Below are positions 1-12,000 of a DNA stretch of 64,000 bases, piece by piece. Position 1 is the first letter of the stretch. Each line of letters begins with the position of its first letter. The notes under the pieces were generated by a model that was not told where the DNA came from, did not search any database, and saw only the letters and a program-made list of their open reading frames with translations. Where the stretch lies: the NCBI GenBank assembly GCA_012295275.1, contig CM022673.1, positions 23,787,081-23,851,080 on the forward strand, written 5' to 3'. The translations under genes were made by a program, and so were the position numbers. The stretch is from Chrysomallon squamiferum. Its lineage: Eukaryota; Mollusca; Gastropoda; Neomphalida; Peltospiridae.

Positions 1-281
1 TTTTGTAAGTAATTCAAAAATATTTACTTATAAATAAATAATGATAATAATAAGAGAAATGAATAAAGTTTATGTCATTTCTCTCTTTCTTTTTTAGTTG
101 TTTAGTTATGTGCTTATGCGTCTTTTTATCTTTGTGTACGTGCCTGTCTGCATTCTTAACCACAGAAGAGTAACAACCACAAACCATGGAACGGAGATGT
201 GTAACCTTCATTTGGTATCGGCAACTGTAGTTATCTCCCTTTGATTTTTGTTCGGCCTCACCTGCCTGGAAAAGTGTAACG
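1..281. other. Upstream flank and presumed promoter/5' UTR of CYB5R copy A
   Basis: No coding region is supported here. The stretch precedes the proposed first coding exon at 282 and should hold the start site and 5' UTR of the cytochrome b5 reductase gene. AGTTATCTCCCTTTG at 229-243 resembles a short word that is widely dispersed in molluscan genomes; this is weak taxonomic evidence from memory. Confidence 0.4.
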
Positions 282-3200
282 ATGAATTATCTCGTTGTAA
301 GTACATTGCTTGTTTTTACTTGAGTTTTGATAAAGTTTTAATTCTTGCCTAAACTTGTTAGCATATGCACTAAGCTGCAGACGAAATGACATGTTTGAAC
401 AGCAGAGTTGGCTATAGTCGTGTCGGATGTTCATTGGGGGAAATTGCATGATTGAATGATTATGACATCAGTTTCCGTCAGTCTGTCAGTCTGCACATCT
501 CTGCTGGAATACAGTCATCCTTGCTGTATCCAATTCTTTATTGCGACCTCTAAATTTTCTTTCAACATGTGTTTTTGGTTAAAATCATTTTACTGTTATT
601 TAATAAAATTAGTGGCATAAATAATTTTTAAAAATGAATATGCATAAGATACTGCAGCTGTTGCTACACATTACAATATTCATTTACGTGCGAGAAACAT
701 TTTATCTGCAATTGATTTATTTGATATTTCACTACAAACTATTTGTATCAGATTAACTAACAACATTGTTCGAAATGAAATTTTTGGTTATTGTCAGATG
801 ACATTTCCTGGTGATGTCTGCCACATCACAGTGACGGATGATTCAATTAACAGACAGCAAAACAACATTTTCTAAGAACGCCATTTTTATTTATTTAATT
901 ATTGTTATACTTTATTTTATTTTTATTTTATTGTTATTTGACAAAGTTGTTTTCAAATATGTTATTATAAAATACTGGATTTTCAGATTTTAAGCTCAAA
1001 TAAAATTCAGCTAGTATTACAAACATTTAACCTACATTGTGAGTCTTGAATCAGTAGGTATGTGATGGAATGTTAAATACGATTTTTTTTCCACATTCCT
1101 ACATTTCTGTATAAACTGGTTTTTCTTTTGAAGTCACAGAACATCTGGCACTTCACAGAGAATGACACATCACATAAGAATTTAACAGGGAAAATAAAAT
1201 AGCAAGTTTAATTCATTGAACTGATTGTTGTCTAACTTTTAAAGTAAACTTTAGTAAACATTCATTTTTTTTTAAAGTTTTGATTTAAAAAATTAAAAAT
1301 TAAAAATTTCTTTTGTATTTCCACACTGCAAATTAATGTGCAGTAGATAAATTTTGAAACCTTAAGAGTAGTTACTTTTTTCATTTATTTTTTTCTTGAA
1401 GTTAATACAAAATCACAATTTCTTAACAACTATTAGTTGTAAGTGCACTGATGAACTTTGCTATATACTTTTTGACTACCTCTTTTACATCTGTTAATAT
1501 GACACCAACATTTTCTCTGACTTTTTAAAGCTTCCCAACATGTATTATAGAAACCTGTTTCTGATAATATCATGCCTGTACTCTGATTACACCTAAATGA
1601 AATACAGGTAGTGACGCACATACCTCTTGTTGCCTCTCTATAAACAGATAAAAAGAACAAACAGTTATCTGTGAGGTGAACTGTTATAACAGTTCAAAGT
1701 TCAAATCATAACTGCTGTAATTTCATTTTAATTGTGGATCTCACATGATGGATTATTCTCTCTTACAGAGTATTCCAGTTGCCATTGGCATCACGGTTGT
1801 TGCTTTGACAGCAGTGCTGGCAAGGATATTTCTGTTTGGAGACAAGAAGAAGAAGAATCCAAAAACCCTGCAAGACCCAAACATCAAATACCCACTGAAA
1901 CTGATAGACAAAGAGGTTTGACTTTTTAAACATTTGTGTTTTCTGTGTGTAAAAGTAAGTAAACCAGCTCAGAAAAATAACTGCTTTCTAAAATAATTGT
2001 ATGTTTTGTTTATCTTATTTATTTTAAAATTTTTTAAAACAGATCATGACATTTATAATCATGACATTTATAAAATATGTAACTGCATTGTTCACATGCT
2101 TGTAATAAGTATGAACTGAACAACTTTTGATTAAATGTGCTGTTGACAGTAATAATAATTAAACAGTAATACTTAAGATTTCCTTTAGTTGATGTGCCCA
2201 AGTGAATGTCTCATGGTCAGAACATGCTGTTAAAAGAATTTTATGTGGTCAGTTCTTACAAAAATGGAATAGAGATAAACTTAAGACAACTAAAGGCTTT
2301 AATTATAGAATGTTTAAAGATAAGTTTAAATTAGAACATTATCCATTAAAACTGCCAACAAAACAAATGCTAGAATATTATGTGAATTTTGATTCAGTAA
2401 TATCAAGCTTCCTATTGAAACTGGTAGACGGTTCACTATTGAAAGAGAAGACAGAATATGTCATTTATTTATTTCTAATGTTGGTGATGAATTTTTGTAT
2501 AAACTTTCCTGATTTTTGCAAATTATCATTGACAGAGTCAATCTTCTCGGTTAAGTAATAATTAATATATTTTGTACCACTTTAGAAAATACTGTTTAAA
2601 TTATGTTTTATTTTTATGTTCTCAACACTTCACTCTGTGCAGTCTTTAGAGAAATAAACTTATTGTTTGCTGGTTCAGCACATTATTGTTTTCTACTAGT
2701 AACTGTTGTTTTTAAATACAGGTTATCAGTCATGACACAAGACGTTTCAGGTTTGCTTTACCCTCTCCAAACCACATCCTTGGTCTTCCTGTGGGTAAGA
2801 CAACATTCTTGTTATTGTTTGTATGAGATAATTTTACTTCTTCATCAATCATTTTCAGGTTTTTTTAGAAGATATTTATTCAAGTTATTGTAAATTTGAA
2901 CATTCAATTTAAACTGTTTATTTGTCATTTTAATAATAAGTAATGTAGATTTTATCAGATTCTTTGCTGAATTTCTTTTCTGCATGCATTAACGACTAAT
3001 AATTTGATAACAAAATAAATGACTTTTTAATTAAAATTACTGCATTTTGCATAAGTAGGTTATTCTACTTTATATCTGAACAAAATGCAAACTGAAAATA
3101 GTACTATATAACACAAAACTGTAATGTGTATTTGTTGTGTATTATATAAGTATTCTCTATAATAAGTGCTGGAAGTTTATTATTTTATTTCTTTAGGTCA

Positions 3201-5378
3201 GCACATTTACTTGACTGCCAGAATTGATGGTCAGTTAGTGATCCGGCCATACACTCCAGTTTCCAGTGATGATGATAAGGGTTTCATGGACTTGGTTGTC
3301 AAGGTGATATCGTTTATTGTTGATTGTCAATTAAATATTTATTAGTGGTTGTAATCTGATACTATTCTAATAAATAACTTAACTTTATAATTTTATACCT
3401 TCTTTTATTTATAATTATGTTATTATTATTATTTTTTTTTTTTTTTTTTTAAAGGTGTGTTTTCACAATATTTAAACGAAATGTGTTTTCAGGTGTATTT
3501 TAAGAACGTTCACCCCAAATTTCCAGATGGAGGTAAAATGTCACAGTATCTGGAGAGTATGGAAATTGATGACTACATTGATGTACGTGGACCTAATGGA
3601 CTTCTTCAGTATGAAGGGAAAGGTCTGTTTAACTTATTCATTTGTCATGCTAACTAATAACTATATTGTGAGAAAACAGGCCTCAGCTATATTAGTACTA
3701 CTAATGTTATTATTGTGAAATTACCTCAGGAAGATGTATTAAGTAAAAGACTGTTTTATTATTATTACTAACTTATATTTTCTGACAGGTGTGTTCAAAA
3801 TCCGGCCTGACAAGAAAGAAGAACCAGTGACAAAGGTGTACAAGAAACTTGGAATGATTGCAGGTGGGACAGGTAAGACAATTTATCATTATTACAACAC
3901 ATTATGTCAACACATTTCAAAAGTTTTTATATTGATAACATGTCTAGAATGGAGAAAAAAGTTTTTATTTTATTAATCTTTATTTTTGACTAATATATTA
4001 ACATGAGTAATTCAGCAATCAAGTAATCCTACTTTAAATGTTACAGCTAGTGAAATATGTTACTTGTTTTTGCTACGGTAATCACTCCCGTGTTACAGTT
4101 AGTGAGATACATTACTTCTTTTTGTTGCAGAATCACTCCCATGTTGCAGCTAATGAGATAGGTCACATGTTTTTGTTACAGGAATAACTCTCATGTTACA
4201 GCTAGTGAGATACGTTACTTGTTTCTGTTACAGGAATCACTCCAATGTTGCAGCTAGTGAGACAGGTGTTTAAAAACCCTGAAGACCAAACAGAACTGTA
4301 TCTGCTGTTTGCTAACCAGGTAACTGTGAACAGAAACTTATTACTTTTTATTGTCTTATTTTACCCAAAATTTCAAAATAATAATAAACATAAAAATGTA
4401 TTTGTTTACTATATATAATAATTAAACAATCAAATTACTAATTTTTATTTACTTTTTCTTTCCTTTGTTTCTTAAATAATATATTTAAATGATTAATGAT
4501 TATGTGTGGGGGTGAGTGAGAATGTCTATGTATATATGTATTAAAAAAAAATATATCTATACAATTTTTAAGTAAAAGTGTTTGTGTTGTACAGACTGAG
4601 GAGGACATACTTCTGAGACCCGAGCTGGATGAGATTAAAGAGAGTCAGCCCAAACGTTTTCATCTGTGGTACACTCTCGACAAACCTAAAGAAGGTAACA
4701 ACTTAACAGCACAGTCACTTACTGCTAGCAAGTGTGTAACCTTCTGTTAACAAATAATTAACAATAATGTTACCCATGCTTAAAAACATTATTAATAACT
4801 ATAGTGTCCCACTGAAAACTAATTAAAAATCTTTTACTTACTATTCCCAAATGTTAAGAAATAATTAACAAGTTTGTTATCTACTATTAACAATTCTAGT
4901 ACATACTGTTAAAAAAGTTTTTAATAACTATTGGTTTGTATTAATAGATGTTTTTGGTTTTCTGGGAGGGTTTTGACAGCTTTCTGTTCTCAGTTAACAA
5001 CAAAGATATTTTATACTGAGGTGATAGAAATTAAAACATCAAACACAACCTTTCTGCACTAATTGTAAGCATTGATGGGGACTCACTGATGATGTTATTA
5101 TTTACTTGCATGTTTTATTTTAATATTACACAAACTTCTACACTTAATAAAATATCTGATCTGTCAGAAACATTTATGAAATGTTCAAAATGCTTTTTCT
5201 TTCAGGGTGGGAGTACAGCAAGGGGTTTGTCAATGATCAGATGATCAAGGAACACTTACCCCCACCAGGAGATGACACCCTCATTCTCATGTGTGGCCCT
5301 CCACCCATGATAAATTTTGCCTGTGTGCCTAATCTCGACAAACTGGGTTACAGTCCAAGTCACAGATTTTCTTATTGA
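282..5378 (+). CDS. CYB5R: NADH-cytochrome b5 reductase (CYB5R1/CYB5R3 type), copy A
   Basis: FAD enzyme that passes electrons from NADH to cytochrome b5 on ER or outer mitochondrial membranes (family knowledge). Proposed exons: 282-296, 1769-1915, 2722-2794, 3197-3303, 3493-3622, 3789-3872, 4234-4319, 4595-4694, 5206-5378. They total 915 nt (304 aa), close to the roughly 300 aa of vertebrate CYB5R1/3, with continuous phase. A hydrophobic N-terminal anchor spans about residues 6-28. The FAD motif RPYTPVS is at about 95-101 and GGKMSQYL at about 127-134. The NADH-binding motifs are GGTGITPM at about 183-190 and CGPPPM at about 277-282. The C-terminus [15 protein letters not shown] resembles CYB5R1. 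Exon 1 codes only MNYLV and was chosen because its ATG, GTAAGT donor and phase 0 fit exon 2; it is the least certain part. The exon 2 donor (GTTTGA) is weak but identical in copy B. Exon 7 begins inside a minisatellite. Confidence 0.92.
2200..2505 (+). mobile_element. Non-LTR (LINE) retrotransposon remnant in CYB5R intron 2, unit A
   Basis: An open frame gives [19 protein letters not shown] and [12 protein letters not shown]. After a frameshift another frame reads [20 protein letters not shown] and VGDEF. This order resembles the C-terminal end of non-LTR retrotransposon ORF2 proteins, with basic FRxxNHxLPIExGR-like and C..C..GDEYH-like segments. It is a short, 5'-truncated, frameshifted fossil with its 3' end deleted relative to unit B. 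The clade cannot be assigned by eye. Confidence 0.6.
3424..3452. repeat. ATT/poly-T run in CYB5R intron 4, copy A
   Basis: ATT repeats followed by about 22 T residues, about 40 bases upstream of the exon 5 acceptor. The same position in unit B holds a longer T-run (9064-9092). Confidence 0.8.
4038..4262 (+). repeat. Minisatellite spanning the exon 7 acceptor of CYB5R copy A
   Basis: About four units of 51-52 bp. The last one carries the true acceptor (TCTGTTACAG, ending 4233), and its phase continues 29 nt into coding exon 7 (GAATCACTCC then ATGTTGCAGCTAGTGAGA). Upstream units repeat both acceptor and exon start. One reads TTTTGTTACAG then GAATAACTC at 4182, a potentially functional decoy 52 nt upstream that would shift the frame. 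One reads TTGCAG then AATCAC, with one G lost. One has a destroyed acceptor (CTACGG). The array is present in unit B, so it predates the duplication. Confidence 0.88.
5206..5378 (+). other. CYB5R: CYB5R copy A terminal coding exon
   Basis: Last coding exon (exon 9), opened by TTTCTTTCAG. It holds the CGPPPM nucleotide-binding motif and the LPPPGDD segment, and ends in ...HRFSY and TGA at 5376-5378. Confidence 0.93.
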
Positions 5379-5487
5379 GTTGCTTCATGATATTTGCCTG
5401 GCTGATTGTCTGTCTGTCTTGGAGGAATTAACAGCTGCTTGAAATTCTCTAAACAGACTGAATAATGTATTGACACCATAGTATATT

Positions 5488-5490
5488 CAC

Positions 5491-5530
<40 letters not shown>
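5488..5530. repeat. AT/GT microsatellite in the CYB5R copy A 3' UTR
   Basis: An (AT)n run passing into (GT)n. The homologous position in unit B (15783-15826) is a pure CA run, so the microsatellite has turned over since the duplication. Confidence 0.9.
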
Positions 5531-5870
5531 TACTATTAATAATTATATCTGATATTCTCCAAGGTTGTCAGGTTAATCAGACATTTTTCACTATTATTTA
5601 ACAAACTCCAACTTTGTTTGGTTGAGGTAGCTTTTTGTTGTATTAAACTATATTTTAAAATACTGTTCTTTCATATCTAGACTATTTTAGTACAATTTTG
5701 CTTTCAAAGATGTCCTTTGAGGAACATTGTTATTGGCTTTGGATTTTACATTTTTGTATGTATTCATATATTTTTTATCAGATTAAAAGAGAGATTTCTC
5801 AAGGAATTATTTTTGTTTTTATTACCAGAGTTTGTCCAGCTTGAATTGTTGCTGACATAAAAAATAGAGA

Positions 5871-6072
5871 AATAAAGAGAAGACATCCATTCAGTGTTTT
5901 TTTATTTATCTGTTTCTGAGTTTCACAGGTATTAATTGTATTTGTTTAATATTTATGCAGAGAAGCTGTCACTGGACTACAGACATATCTGTACTGGTAT
6001 TAAAGTTTGTAAAAATATTCACATAATATTTTTAAGCTTTTTCTTTTGTAGAAGTTTATCTTAAGAAATAAA
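5871..6072 (+). other. CYB5R copy A polyadenylation signals
   Basis: AATAAA at 5871-5876 and again at 6067-6072, about 0.5 and 0.7 kb past the stop codon. Both are conserved in unit B (for example 16173-16178). The second is followed by a T/G-rich stretch, as expected downstream of a cleavage site. Confidence 0.55.
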
Positions 6073-6542
6073 AGCTTTTTGATAAATGTTTTGGTTTTGT
6101 TTCTTTATATAAAATTATATTTTAAAACTTCAAAACATTCCTTTGTCATTTAATTTTGACTGAAATAATAACAAAAAGAATAATAATAATACAAAATCTC
6201 AATTATTGAAAAAATATTTAAACATTCCAAACATACAGATAAATGATCACACAGCTTGGAGATGTGCTGCAGATATTGGTTTAGTTTTATTTTATTTTAT
6301 TTTTTTTTAATATGTAAATAATTTAGCATCTGTTGGACAAGAGATGTCAGAAAACAGTTTTTATTGAAAATTACATTATATTATTTAACAGACTTTTATT
6401 TTTACATTCATTGCAATTTACAAGTCATTATTGCTTTAATAAATAAAATTGGTCATAATTAATCATTACTCCAAAAGAGTCATTTAAATTTTGTACGTTA
6501 ATATTTATTTATTATTATCTTTTTTTATATATGTATGGAAAA

Positions 6543-6635
<93 letters not shown>

Positions 6636-6637
6636 AA
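6543..6637. repeat. (CAT)n(TTA)n microsatellite at the end of unit A
   Basis: A trinucleotide run of CAT followed by ATT/TTA, about 35 bp before the duplication junction. The equivalent run at 16867-16970 in unit B has CATTAT-type interruptions. Confidence 0.95.
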
Positions 6638-7274
6638 CATCATCAGTTATAAAGTTATTAGTTAATCTAATGTTAAATACTATTTTTTTTCCACATTCCT
6701 ACATTTCTGTATAAACTGGTTTTTCTTTTGAAGTTACAGAACATCTGGCACTTCACAGAGGATGACAGCTCATAAGAATTTAACAGGGAAAATAAAATAG
6801 CAAGTTTAATTCATTGAACTGACTGTTGTCTAACTTTTAAAGTAAACTTCAGTAAACATTCTTCTTTTTTTTTAAAGTTTTACTTAAAAAAAATTTTTTT
6901 TTTGTATTTCCACACTTTTTTTTTTTTTCTTGAAGTTAATACAAAATCACGATTTATTAACAACTATTAGTTGTAAAGTGCACTGATGAATTTTGCTATA
7001 TACTTTAATGTACACTTTTTGACCACCTCTTTTACATTTTCTCTTACTTTTTAAAACTTCCCAACATGTAGAAACATGTTTCTGATAATATCATACCTGT
7101 ACTCTGATTACACCTAGTGACGCACATACCTCTTGTTGCCTCTCTGTAAACAGATAAAAAGAACAAACTGTTATCTGTGAGGTGAACCGTTATAACAGTT
7201 CAAAGTTCAAATCATAACTGCTGTAATTTCATTTTAATTGTGGATCTCACACGATGGATTATTCTCTCTTAGAG

Positions 7275-8102
7275 AGTATTCCAGGTGCTGTTGGCATCAC
7301 GGTTGTTGCTTTGACAGCAGTGCTGGCAAGGAAATTTCTGTTTGGAGACACGAAGAAGAAGAATCCAATAACTCTGCAAGACCCGAACATCAAATACCCA
7401 CTGAAACTGATAGACAAAGAGGTTTGACTTTTTAAACATTTGTGTTTTCTGTGTGTAACAGTAAGTAAACCTGCTCAGAAAAATAACTGCTTTCTAAAAT
7501 AATTGTATGTTTTATCTTATTTATTTTTCAAATTTTTAGAACAGATCATGACATTTATAAAATATGTAATTGCATTGTTTACATGCTTGTAATAAATATG
7601 AACTGAACAACTTTTGATTAAATGTGTTGTTGAATTCTGACAATAATAATAATTAAACAGTAATACTTAAGATTTCCTTTAGTTGATGTGCCCAAGTGAA
7701 TGTCTCATGGTTAGAACATGATGTTAAAACAATTTTATGTGGTCAGTTCTTACAAAAATGGAATAGAGATAAACTTGAGACATCTAATGGCTTTAATTAT
7801 AGAATGTTTAAAGATAAGAATAAATTAGAACATTATTCTTAAAACTGCCAACAACAAAAAAATGATAGAAGAATATGTGAACTTAAAACAAGTAATGTCA
7901 AGCTTCCTCTAAAAACTGGTAGATGGTTCAGGATTGAAAGAGAAGACAGAATATGTCATTTATTTATTTCTGATGTTGGTGATGAGTTCCACCATATTTT
8001 TAACCGTGCATATTTATCTTTTGAGAGAAGTAAATATATACTATATTATTATATATTTAGACCAAATGCAATAAAATTTCAATGTTTCACACACAAACCA
8101 TA

Positions 8103-8133
<31 letters not shown>

Positions 8134-9064
8134 TTTTGTATAAACTTTCCTGATTTTTGCAAATTATCATTGACAGAGTCAGTCTTCTGGGTTAAATAAT
8201 AATTAATATGTTTTGTACCTCTTTAGAAAATACTGTTTAAATTATGTTTTATTTTATATGTTCTCAACACTGCACACTGTGTAGTCTTTAGAGAAATAAA
8301 CTTATTGTTTGCTGGTTCAGCACATTATTGTTTTCTACTAGTATCTGTTGTTTTTAAATACAGGTTATCAGTCATGACACAAGACGTTTCAGGTTTGCAT
8401 TACCCTCTCCAAACCATATCCTTGGTCTTCCTGTGGGTAAGACAACATTCTTGTTATTGTTTGTATCAGATAATTTTACTTCTTCATCAATCATTTTCAG
8501 TTTTTTTAGAAGATATTTATTCAAGTTATTGTAAATTTGAACATTCAATTTAAACGGTTTATATGTCATTTTAATAATAAGTAATGTAGATTTTATCAGA
8601 TTCTTTGCTGAATTTCTTTTCTGCATGCATTAACGACTAATAATTTGATAACAAAATAAATGACTATTTAATTAAAATTATTGTATTTTACATCAGTAGG
8701 TTATTCTACTTTATATCTGAACAAAATGCAAACTGAAAAATAGTGCTATATAACACAAAACTGTAATGTATATTTGTTGTGTATTATATAAGTATTTTCT
8801 ATAATAAGTGCTGGAAGTTTATTATTTTATTTCTTTAGGTCAGCACATTTACTTGACTGCCAGAATTGATGGTCAGTTAGTGATCCGGCCATACACTCCA
8901 GTGTCCAGTGATGATGATAAGGGTTTCATGGACTTGGTTGTCAAGGTGATATCGTTTATTGTTGATTGTCAATTAAATATTTATTAGTGGTTGTAATCTG
9001 ATACTATTCTAATAAATAACTTAACTTTATAATTTTATACCTTCTTTTATTTATAATTATGTTG

Positions 9065-9097
<33 letters not shown>

Positions 9098-12000
9098 TGT
9101 ATTTTCACAATATTTTAACGAAATGTGTTTTCAGGTGTATTTTAAGAATGTTCACCCCAAATTTCCAGATGGAGGTAAAATGTCACAGTATCTGGAGAGT
9201 ATGAAAATTGATGACTACATTGATGTACGTGGACCAAATGGACTTCTTCAGTATGAAGGGAAAGGTCTGTTTAACTTATTCATTTGTCATGCTAACTAAT
9301 AACTATATTGTGAGAAAACAGGCCGCAGCTATATTAGTACTACTAATGTTAGTATTGTGAAATTATCTCAGGAAGATGTTGCTGTATCTAAATGGTGTTA
9401 TAGTTAACATTGTTACAGTTTACGATGTTTAGGGGAACCGGAATAAGGGAGATAGTATTATATGACGTCACCGGGAGCGTGCGTCAGTTTTTGTTCGTAA
9501 CCATTTTTGAAACGAAATAAATTGTTTGGAAATTGAAATGAACTTTATGTTTTAATGTTAAAACGTAACAATTGGCGACGAGGATGGGATAACACGTGTT
9601 GAACTGTTTTTTGAAATGATCTATTTATGAAATATGGCTACCTACGGTATAGTTGAAGAGTTTGATCTAGAAAGTTCCGATTGGGATGAATACATCGAAC
9701 GTTTGGAACAGTATTTGTTGGCGAATGATGTTGACGATGCCGAAAAGAAAAGTTCCATTTTGTTGTCCGTATGTGGTGCCAAGACTTACAGGTTGATTTG
9801 AAATCTGACTTCGCCTGAGAAACCGGCAAGTAAGACTTAAGAACAATTGAAAACTTTGATAGGGAATCATCTCAAACCAAAACCTTTGGTGATTGCGGAA
9901 CGGTTCAAATTCTATGAACGGAAACAAGAGCCGGGGAGACTGTAAGTGAATTTTTGGCTGAATTAAGAGAATTGACAGAACATTGTGAATTTGGTGCATT
10001 TTTGACAGAAGCATTAAGAGACATTTTGGTCAGTGGTCTGTCTGAAAAGTCTATACAGAAAAAACTTCTCTCTGAACATGACTTGTCACTGAGGAAAGCC
10101 TTGCAAATAGCTGTTAGTATGGAAATGGCGAAATCAAAAGAAAAAAATAGAAAGACAGGAAAGCAAACAGATGGAAAAAGGAAAAAATAAATTTCCAAAG
10201 TTAAAAAAGAAAAATTCTAAACTGAATGTTGTTAATCAAGATTCTGATAGGGACCTGGCGGAATCAGAAGGTGGTACCAGTGATTCGGAAATTGAAAATG
10301 CTGAATCTGAAACAGGTTTAAAAATTCATGAGGTTCATGAAGAATCTGGAAGTAATGAAACTGAATCAGAAATTATAAAAGCTGTTCTTGAAAATAAAGA
10401 GGTTGCAATGGAAAGAAATGACAGTGATTCTGAACAGTCAATTTTCACAGTGAAATCTTCGAAAGCGAAAGAAATTCAAATTTCATTGGAACTCAATGGT
10501 GTGCCATTCAAAATGGAAGTAGATACAGGTGCTTCTGTATCAATAGTTTCTAATAAGAGTTATCAGGAAAAACTGAAGAAAACAGTGCCATTGAAATCAA
10601 CATCGATTGTGTTGAAAACTTATACAGATGAAGTGGTGCCAGTCCTTGGGCAAATTGAGGTGACTGTTAAATATGGAAAGCAGAAAAAACTTTTACCTTT
10701 AATTGTGGTGAAAGGAAATGGACTAACTTTGTTTGGACAGAATTGGTTCCAAAACATTCAGTTGGACTGGAACAGTATTAAGATTATGAAAGCCTGTGGA
10801 AACCCTGAAGATATGTTCAGTAGATATTCAAATTTTTCAAATGAGTTGGGAACAGTAAAAGGCGTAAGAGCTCATCTGAAAGTGAAAGAGATGCTACTCC
10901 AAAGTTTTTCAAGACTAGACCAGTACCTTATGCTTTGAAGGAAAAGATTGCTGATGAACTTCACAGACTTGAAGCAGAAGGAATTGTAGAAAAGGTGGAT
11001 TTTTCTGAATGGGCTTCTCTTATTGTACCTGTTTTAAAACCTGACAATACCATTCGCATTTGTGGCGATTTCAAGGTTACCATAAATCCTGTGTTGGAAG
11101 TGCCTGAGTACCCTTTGTCCACTGCAGAAGACATTTTCAGCAAACTCAATGGAGGACAAAAGTTCTCAAAACTGGATTTGTCACATGCATACCAGCAAGT
11201 GTTGCTTGATGAAGAGTCGAGGAACTATGTCACAAACAATACTCACCCTGGACTTTATCGCTATACAAGGTTGCCATTTGGAGTTGCTGCAGTTTTTTTT
11301 CAACAAACTATGGACAAAGTGGTTCAAGGGCTAAAAGGTGTAGGTTACATTTTGGATGACATCATAGTCACTGGAAAGGATGACACCGAACACTTGAAAC
11401 ATTTGAAAAACACTTTGAAATGCCTAGAAAAATATGGAATTCAACTGAAAAGGTCCAAATGTGCACTGATGAAAGATGAAGTTGAGTACTTTGCATTTAT
11501 TGTGAACAAAAATGGGATTCAACCTTCTGAAAGAAAAGTTGAAGCTATTCTGAAAGTGTCTGAACCTAAGAACAAGAGTGAGTTGCAATCTTGGTTAGGT
11601 ATTGAGAATTACTATTGCAGGTTTGTATCCAACATGTCAACAGTGGTGGTACCGCTAACAGCATTGTTAACCAAAGATACAGAGTGGAAATGGAGTGATG
11701 ATTGTTACAAAGCATTTTCCAAAGTGGGAAAACTGTTAGCATCATCTGAAATTCTTGTCCACTATGACCCAATGAAACCAGTAATGTTGGCAGTAGATGC
11801 ATCTGCACATGGTCTTGGAGCGGTAATATGACTTGGAAATGAAGGATCAGATAGGCCAGTAGCATACACTTCTAGAACTCTGACATCAGCAGAACGCAAG
11901 TATTCCCAAATTGAGAAAGAAGCACTGGCAATCATTTTTGGAATACACAAGTTCCATCAGTGCCTGTATGGTAGAAGATTTACTTTGTTCACAGATCATA

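Larger units (their letters stand above)
1073..6672. repeat. Tandem segmental duplication, unit A
   Basis: This unit of about 5.6 kb runs from inside CYB5R intron 1 to about 1.3 kb past its stop codon. It is followed head-to-tail by unit B. The left edge (...GGAATG at 1067-1072), the junction (CTAATG, 6667-6672) and the right edge of unit B (CTAATG, 16998-17003) share AATG. That is the pattern expected of a tandem duplication with four bases of microhomology. Without the retrotransposon and its target duplication, unit B is about 5.63 kb, matching unit A. Confidence 0.93.

Noticed and set aside
2202-2558. 118-codon ORF in CYB5R intron 2
   Set aside because: Not a host gene. It matches the worn C-terminus of a non-LTR retrotransposon, and the homologous region in unit B is frameshifted.
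9638-10198. Antisense ORFs over the gag region
   Set aside because: Shadow frames of a coding region on the opposite strand.
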